64,000 nt of DNA from Austropuccinia psidii (taxonomy: Eukaryota; Basidiomycota; Pucciniomycetes; Pucciniales; Sphaerophragmiaceae), in assembly GCA_023105745.1 (NCBI GenBank), contig JALGQZ010000004.1, forward strand, positions 41,678,437-41,742,436. The letters run 5' to 3'. Position 1 is the stretch's first letter, and each line of letters starts with the position of its first letter. Made by a program: the position numbers and the translations under genes. Shown here piece by piece: positions 57,398 through 64,000 of the stretch. A model generated the notes under the pieces. That model saw only the letters and a list, made by a program, of their open reading frames with translations, was not told the origin of the DNA and made no database searches.

Positions 57398-60300
57398 AAC
57401 TGATACTTATGGTTATTGTGTCTCGTTCATAACTCATCTTGAAAAAAAGTATTCATTCATCACTCGAGTTTTTAAATCTTGTTGACTTTGGTAATGTGTA
57501 TTTGTGTTGATACTAATGTTTGCAAAACTCAAAGCCTTTTTCAATAATCTTACTTTTTCCTTAGCTTATTTAATCAGTCCTAACTCCCTCAAGTAAAATA
57601 GATGAACTCATTATACAGTTTTATGATTGAATTTTTGTGAAGATATTTGTTCAATGCGTTCAGACAAATTTTAGATGATGTTTTGGTTTTTTGTTTTGAT
57701 TATCCGTGATGTTTTCAAATAGACTGTTGTATGACTTGGGTTTGAGCTTTGAATTTTAGTAATAATTTCTTTTGATTTGTCTCAGAACAGGGCTTCCTTT
57801 ATAGACCTTGGCGGCTTTTATTTTGTGTTTGATTTAAAACGCAACAACTGTGAAAGATTGAAAACCAAGCATTTTTTTTGTTTTTCTATACTCTAAATGG
57901 GTTTCTTTCAATATTTTTAACACATCACTCATCTGTAATAAGAGACAATTAAGTTTTTATGCTGAAATGAATAATTATGCAGTTGCTCTTTGGCTTAAGT
58001 GTCAAACAAAGTCATTTTGAGCTACCTGGAAAAAAAATATCTTTTTTAAGGTCTTGCTGACTCAACTGCTAAGCTGGGGTAAATAATGAGAAATGGTTTT
58101 GATTTGGCCCATTCACATACAAACTTGAGTTTGAGCATTGTTTAATCAACAAAAATACTTCCCCACCCAAAGTTTTAAAATTAATTTGAAATTTTTCAAA
58201 AAATCATCTAAAAAAGGAAAAATAATCAACAAAAAACAGAAAACAAAACAATTTTTTTGGTTTATAAAGTTTATTCCAATTTTCTTTTCTTCTTTTTAAA
58301 ATTTGACCCCCAAAAAAGAGACAATTCAATAAACAAATCATGGTAGCTCTTTTGATATTTGACTGATTTTCACACCTCTCAAATATTTAAACTCAAATTT
58401 TTGACCTCTAGAATTAAAAAAAGAATTGAATATTCAAATATTCAAATATTTTAAATTTTGAAATTCTTATTTTATTAATCCAATTAAAACAAGTTTAAAG
58501 CTTATAATTTGAAGAAATAGTATATAATTATATATATATATATATATTTAAAAAAAAAAAAAAAATAATTGGTTAAAGAAAATTCAATAAATAAGATGAA
58601 TTTCAAGTAATAATAAAGAAATTTAAAAACTTTTATTTATTTATTTAAGAATATATAAATTAAATTAAAATATTTTTTATTATTATAATTTTTTAAATCA
58701 AATTGAAAGATTTCTTTTTTTTTTTTTTGAATTTTTTTAATTTAATTTATAAAATTTGTAATAGGATGTCTCAAAACTTTCAAATTTTAAATTTAATTTA
58801 TATGATTTTAAAAATAAAGAAAAAACTCAGATTTTTCAATATGAAAATCTCAAATTTTATTTCAATTTTTTAATTTAAATTAAGAAATTATTCTTTCATA
58901 GGTCAATTTTATAAAAAAACCTTCAATTGATAAAAAAAAAAAACATAAAACATAATACTTAAATAATTCCTAAAAGATTCATATATCAAGATTTGATTCA
59001 ATGTCATAATAAAATTACATTAACTGAAAAACTTGGAGAAAAATTTGAATTTTTAAATTAATGAAGACATTTGGCTTGTAATCTGTGAAAGATCTTATAA
59101 AAGGCCAAAAAAATTCAATAAAAAAATATACATTTCATACTTCTAATTATTTGATAAGTCTATCCAAAGAAAAATTAAAAAAAATATTATTGAAAACTTA
59201 TGATTAATTTCAAATATTATTTGTTATGATTGAAGATGATCTAATTTTTCACAATTAAGACCAATTTGAACAATTTTATTTATAAATTCAATTAGATATT
59301 ACTTCAGAAATATTTGGATAAAAAAGGAATGGTTTAGACTTATGAAAGATTGGATAGCTTTTTGAGGTCAACCAAGGTGCTATAACTTTAAATACTCATT
59401 AGATTATATCATGTTTGATTGATAATAAGAGAAAATTGAATCAATTACCAGACTAGAATAAGAAAACGGAATCTTTAAAGGTTATGCAACAAGAGGAATT
59501 TTTCGGTTTCACCAATTTCATTGATTCAATATTAATATCATTATTGAACAGTCCTGCAAAAAGGTTGGTGAGGTATCATTGACAAAAAAACATTTACTAT
59601 GAAAAATATTATTTTTAGGAGATGATTCTTATGTATGGCTGATATGTTTTTATTTATCTATCAATAGATAATCGATTCTTATTCAGCTTTTTCATGATAT
59701 AAAAAAGAATTTTATTTCTCTAAATGTGCAATGAAACGGGTAATTACATTATTCTTATGCTTACTTGAAAAAAGAATATTCTGAAACATCCCAAAATTCC
59801 TTATTAAAAATATCAATATCCACTTTCCAATTTAGTATATGCAATCCCAACTTATATTTCTCCTGCCTAAAAAGGCATATTGGCTCAATATAAGAATAAA
59901 AGAGACTTTAATGTTTTTTCGGAAAGATAATAATTATAAATGAAACATGAAATTTGTATATTACAAGGGAGGTAGTCATAATTGAGAGAGATTAAAAGTA
60001 AAACTAGAAATCTAGAGGATATACAATGCTTTTTTGATTGGGTAGTGTGACCTGTGTGTTTTTACACAATATATTTTCACATATTATGAATCAATGGCTT
60101 GAGCTTTTCAAAAATTATTAACCACCTGAAATAAAAAAAATTAATCAAAGTTGTAACTGGGACAAGAATTTTTAAATGAAAGAGAGGGTAAAGAATTTTA
60201 ATTTTCAATGGATTAATAATTAATTACCTTGAATTTGATATAAGAAGAATTTGATTGAGATATCCAATTTTTTTTAAAAAAATATTGTATTAAAAAGGGG

Positions 60301-63300
60301 GTATTAAAGGATGTTGTTTTAAATGAAAGATACAATAATTAATTAAGTTCAAGTTAATAAAATAAAATGAAACTATTTTTTGTGTTTACAATGAGATAAA
60401 TATTTTCAATTTAACTTTTTTGACCATGTGTTTATGTTTTAACTAGTTGATGTGATAAATCCAAAATGTTTATCACCAATATAAGATAATATTTTATTAA
60501 TTTTAAAACTATAATCAAAAATATTCATTTTCTTGATTATTTTTTTTTTAAGTTCAATTGGAGTTTTTAATTTTTGATTAAAAATTCTTAAGATTTTTAC
60601 AAGGTTTTTTCATTATTCCCATTTGTGTTTAAAAATCAAAAATATTTTTTTTTTAATTCTAAAAATAAACGAAAACTCCCTGTTGGTGATAATTATGATA
60701 TTATTGGAAGAAAATTTTCTTTTATTAATGAAAAATTCCATAAGTACATGAATCCACATAATTTTAATCAATATTAACTCTATTTTTAAAACAATTCTTA
60801 GTTATAATGACATTTTAGAAAGGTTCAATTTGTTTAATGATTGAAAAATTCTGTTTTTATAAAGCTAAGAGTATTTTATCCATTTATTATTTTTTTATTT
60901 TCAATTATGGGATTATTTAGATATTTGGTTAATTTTAGATTTGACTAATCAATTTTGTTGTTCAAGCTGGTCTCACTCATTCATTTATTAATCAGTATAA
61001 TCCATACAAAATTCTTGTTTTCTTGAATAAGCTGATGCTTATTTTTCCATATCTGATGCTTGTCTAAATTCAAAAGCCCTCATGAGTCCTTCTGATTAAG
61101 TATGATTCTTGGTGATATTTTGTATCTTATCAGTTAATTTATTCAAAAATTTGATATTTTCTTCAATTTTTTGAAATATTTCTGATTCATTATTGAGTTG
61201 ATAGGGTTGAAATATGATAATTGGTAATATGGATTGATTGGTTTGATCAAATTGGATAAATAGAAAATTGTTAGGATTATTCTGGGGAAGGTCAAGAAAT
61301 CATTTATCTTTATTTTTGGGCCTAATTGCAATGATTACATAGTTCTGACTACTTTTATTAATTAATTTCAATAATTTAAGGCCTTGGTTTTTTAATGACT
61401 TCATCTTTTTTCTCCATGATTATATAAATTGGTTATCCATAAATTTTATCAATTAAAGGGAAATTATTTGATGATGAATAATATTAAGATTATGATTATG
61501 GGCTAGGATTCTTTTGGGAATAACCATACCAGAATAAGTATCACTTATTTCATGACTTATATATTCAGCTATTATACTGATATGAAGGAGTATAACTTAT
61601 AAATTTATAAATGGGTTTTTATTGTATCCTCAATGACTGTAAAAAGGCCATATAAAGGATTTGAAATGAAAAAAGTTATTTTATTGGTTATTTTTTTTTC
61701 AATTATGAAGATGAATATGTAAAAAAAAAATGAAAACGTTTATACAAATAGGTTTTGATAATATTTGGAATTATTTAAAAATAAAAATGGGTTAGATTGT
61801 GGGATTTAATGTTGGTGGTGGAATGGTGGATGGTGGTGGAGGTTTTATGGTTGATGGTGGTTGAATGGTGAATGATTATTGAATAGAAAGAAAATATACA
61901 CTAGTTAATCCTTTTGAATATTAAATAGGTTTATTTTAAGAATTGATAGTTTTTATTGAAGAAGTTAATAAAACGCTGAATTGATTGTATGATTTATTCA
62001 AGTGGATTTACATAAGGAGTTATTGAGACTACAAATTAAAAAATAAGTTAATTGTTTAATTGATGAAGGAATTTTTTTCAAAAAAGGACTAGAAATTTAA
62101 ACTTATTTATCTGGCTATTTAATGAATTTGAGATAGTAAATTGGTATAAAATTGAAAAAAGAATGAATAATTTTGTTTTAATACTTAATTTCTTTTGTAA
62201 ATTCATTGTTCAAAATAAAAAATTGCAAAAAAATAAATTCAGTTCTTTTTTGGAAATGAATAACTGAGTTTAATATATTGATGATTTTTGTTTTTTAAAA
62301 ATTCTTAGTGTTTTCTAACCATAATTTGGACATCTTATTTTGGCTGGGTGCTTTTTTCTTGTTGAAAAAAATAGTCTTTGAAGGCTCTACATAGTACACA
62401 ATATACTTCACCATCAAAGAATTGATCTCAAAATAATTCCCACTCATTGATTTACCATTTATTAAAAAGTAAAAGACATGCAGCTTGAAATGATAACCAC
62501 AAAAGCTCAATGAAATATATTAGTTAAAATTAGCCCAGCCATCACTTATTTATTCAATGAAACTGGTTTCAAGTTTGGAAATTGGAAAAATTGAATTCAA
62601 TTCTGCAAAAGTTAGATCCGTTTGCTTCTATTTTCACTTAAAATCCATTTATTCTTTTCACTTCTTCTTTTACTTGAAATCCCTTTATTCTTTTCAATTC
62701 CTTTTTTAAGATTGATTATAAATATTTTCCTTTTTTGGCCAATTAACCTTTTTTGTTTTGATTCATTTTCTCAAAAATCTGATTTTCCATCTTCTCCCCC
62801 TCAAGTCTTATCTGAATACCCTTCAATAGATTTTATTTATCAATTTTGTTTTTTTGAGCCTTTTTTCGTCCTATTTTTTTCTTTTCCCATTATAAATTTG
62901 TATTTTAAATAAGTTCAGGACCTTTAATATTGATTTACAACTAAAATCAAGCTTTCAATTCCAGAAATTCAAGTAAAAATTACTCAATTCTTTGGCGGGT
63001 TTCCAATATATTGGTATAGGAGGGTGAAAAGAAATTCATCAATTTTTTATGGCCCCACTTTTTCCATTGAAGTTGAATGTTTCAAAAATATTCCAATCAC
63101 CTTCTGGACTAATATCATAGTTGCTTAAATTTAAGACTATACATCAATAAGATATAAATGTGTCTCCACAAATTGACATTACTTACATTATCTTACTAAA
63201 AATATGACTCCTTTACTCTTTCCATTTCATTGTAATGGTTTTAAGCAAGAAATAAGATTCCCAATTTCCTTTAAAATAACTCACCTTCAAGAGTGGATAA

Positions 63301-64000
63301 GTTTCAGTTTCTCTCTGGGAACCAGCTCAATTACCTGTGAATAAAAGCTTGAAATTTTGGTTATATTCATCTTATGAAAAAAAGAAGAATCCATTTCACC
63401 ATAAAATTAAAACATTCTTTCCATATTATCTTTTATATTTATTATTACTTTTCTTCCGTTATCCTTGATTAACCCTCCCCCATTCATATTCTCAGAATTG
63501 TTTTCAGCTATATATTTCTTTTTTTGAGCTCTCCATTAGTCCCTTATGATTTATTCTGTAAGATTTCAGTAGTTACAGGACCTCTTCTTAACCTCAAAGG
63601 CCATAAGGTGAAATTCATTTTTTTCTTGAAGCTTTCCAAACTACTGATATTGACCCAATTTTACCAAAACATGCATCAGCCTTTGCTTGTTTTCAAAAAA
63701 AATGTATTATAAATGAAGAGAAGCTTGTATAAGATGAACAGAAGTATGTGAATAAAGAAAAATTCATTTCTTAGAATTACTGATCATGTGAGAGTTATGG
63801 TGAGGCATTTGATTTTCATATTTATTCTCCAAAAAACAAGGTACAATCAGATGGAAAATACTGAGTTTTAGATAAATTTAAAATAAATGGTTGATTTGTA
63901 TAGTTATGATATAGCTTGGGGGATTTTTTTCATGATTTCCTCATTAGGAAATTGAAATTATGATTAATTCATGGGATATTTTCTTTTGGAACTGTGTTTT
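57398..64000. other. AT-rich region with simple repeats, no recognised gene
   Basis: The first few hundred bases are probably the 3' untranslated region of the kinase gene. Beyond that I see only AT-rich DNA with poly-A and poly-T runs, a TA repeat at 58529-58547 followed by an A run, and a G-rich minisatellite at 61811. The frame at 62622-62912 is Phe/Leu-rich, as expected from T-rich DNA, and shows no domain. Confidence 0.55.
61811..61875. repeat. GGTGGT/GATGGT-type minisatellite
   Basis: About 65 bp of degenerate GGTGG, AATGGTG and GATGGTGG units with nearly all G on the plus strand, in surroundings that are poor in G. It is a simple repeat without other context. Confidence 0.75.

Noticed and set aside
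62622..62912. 96-codon Phe/Leu-rich frame resembling a membrane protein
   Set aside because: T-rich DNA translated in this direction always gives Phe/Leu-rich peptides; no other evidence supports a gene.
1..64000. CRISPR arrays, rRNA, tRNA genes and bacterial-type operons
   Set aside because: No regularly spaced repeats, no rRNA-like conserved blocks and no convincing cloverleaf were seen; spliced genes and LTR elements show this is eukaryotic DNA.

Overview
The window reads as nuclear DNA of a rust fungus (Pucciniales), most likely Austropuccinia psidii (myrtle rust). It is very AT-rich, the two host genes are cut by short GT-AG introns, and most recognisable coding sequence is transposon-derived. 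The gag and pol reading frames of both full-length LTR retrotransposons look like families I associate with A. psidii. That assignment rests on recognition, not on a search.

Layout. 1-1.35 kb: an LTR-like repeat whose inverted copy lies at 22.6-23.95 kb. 1.35-7.2 kb: AT-rich DNA without a recognisable gene. 7.27-8.2 kb: a GC-richer island holding a four-exon gene for a Mix17/CHCHD2-type twin CX9C mitochondrial protein. 9.9-11.3 kb: an unidentified decayed repeat. 11.33-21.93 kb: an old antisense Ty3 integrase split by a 9.47-kb Ty3/gypsy chromovirus (11880-21351, 5-bp duplication AACAT). 24.3-28.6 kb: gag-like, integrase and unassigned coding-like remnants. 31.1-46.8 kb: a PIF/Harbinger DNA transposon (inverted ends GGGG..TGTCAAA, 3-bp duplication ATA), itself split by a second 9.55-kb Ty3 chromovirus (32492-42038, 5-bp duplication AAGCA). 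49.7-51.1 kb: an antisense MULE/FAR1 transposase remnant. 54.77-57.40 kb: an eight-exon AGC kinase gene with an N-terminal C2-like region, best matched to Sch9/Sck1. 57.4-64 kb: AT-rich DNA with simple repeats only.

The most interesting object is the Harbinger element. Between its ends it carries a Myb/SANT-like gene, a Tet-like 2-oxoglutarate/Fe(II) oxygenase gene with a visible HxD and distal His, and a DDE nuclease gene. The last two converge with only 28 bp between their stops. A DNA transposon carrying a candidate DNA-base dioxygenase fits with the near absence of CpG in a long part of the neighbouring retrotransposon, a pattern expected of methylated repeats. All transposon genes here are broken by stops, frameshifts or lost catalytic residues, so these are fossils. 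The two host genes look intact.
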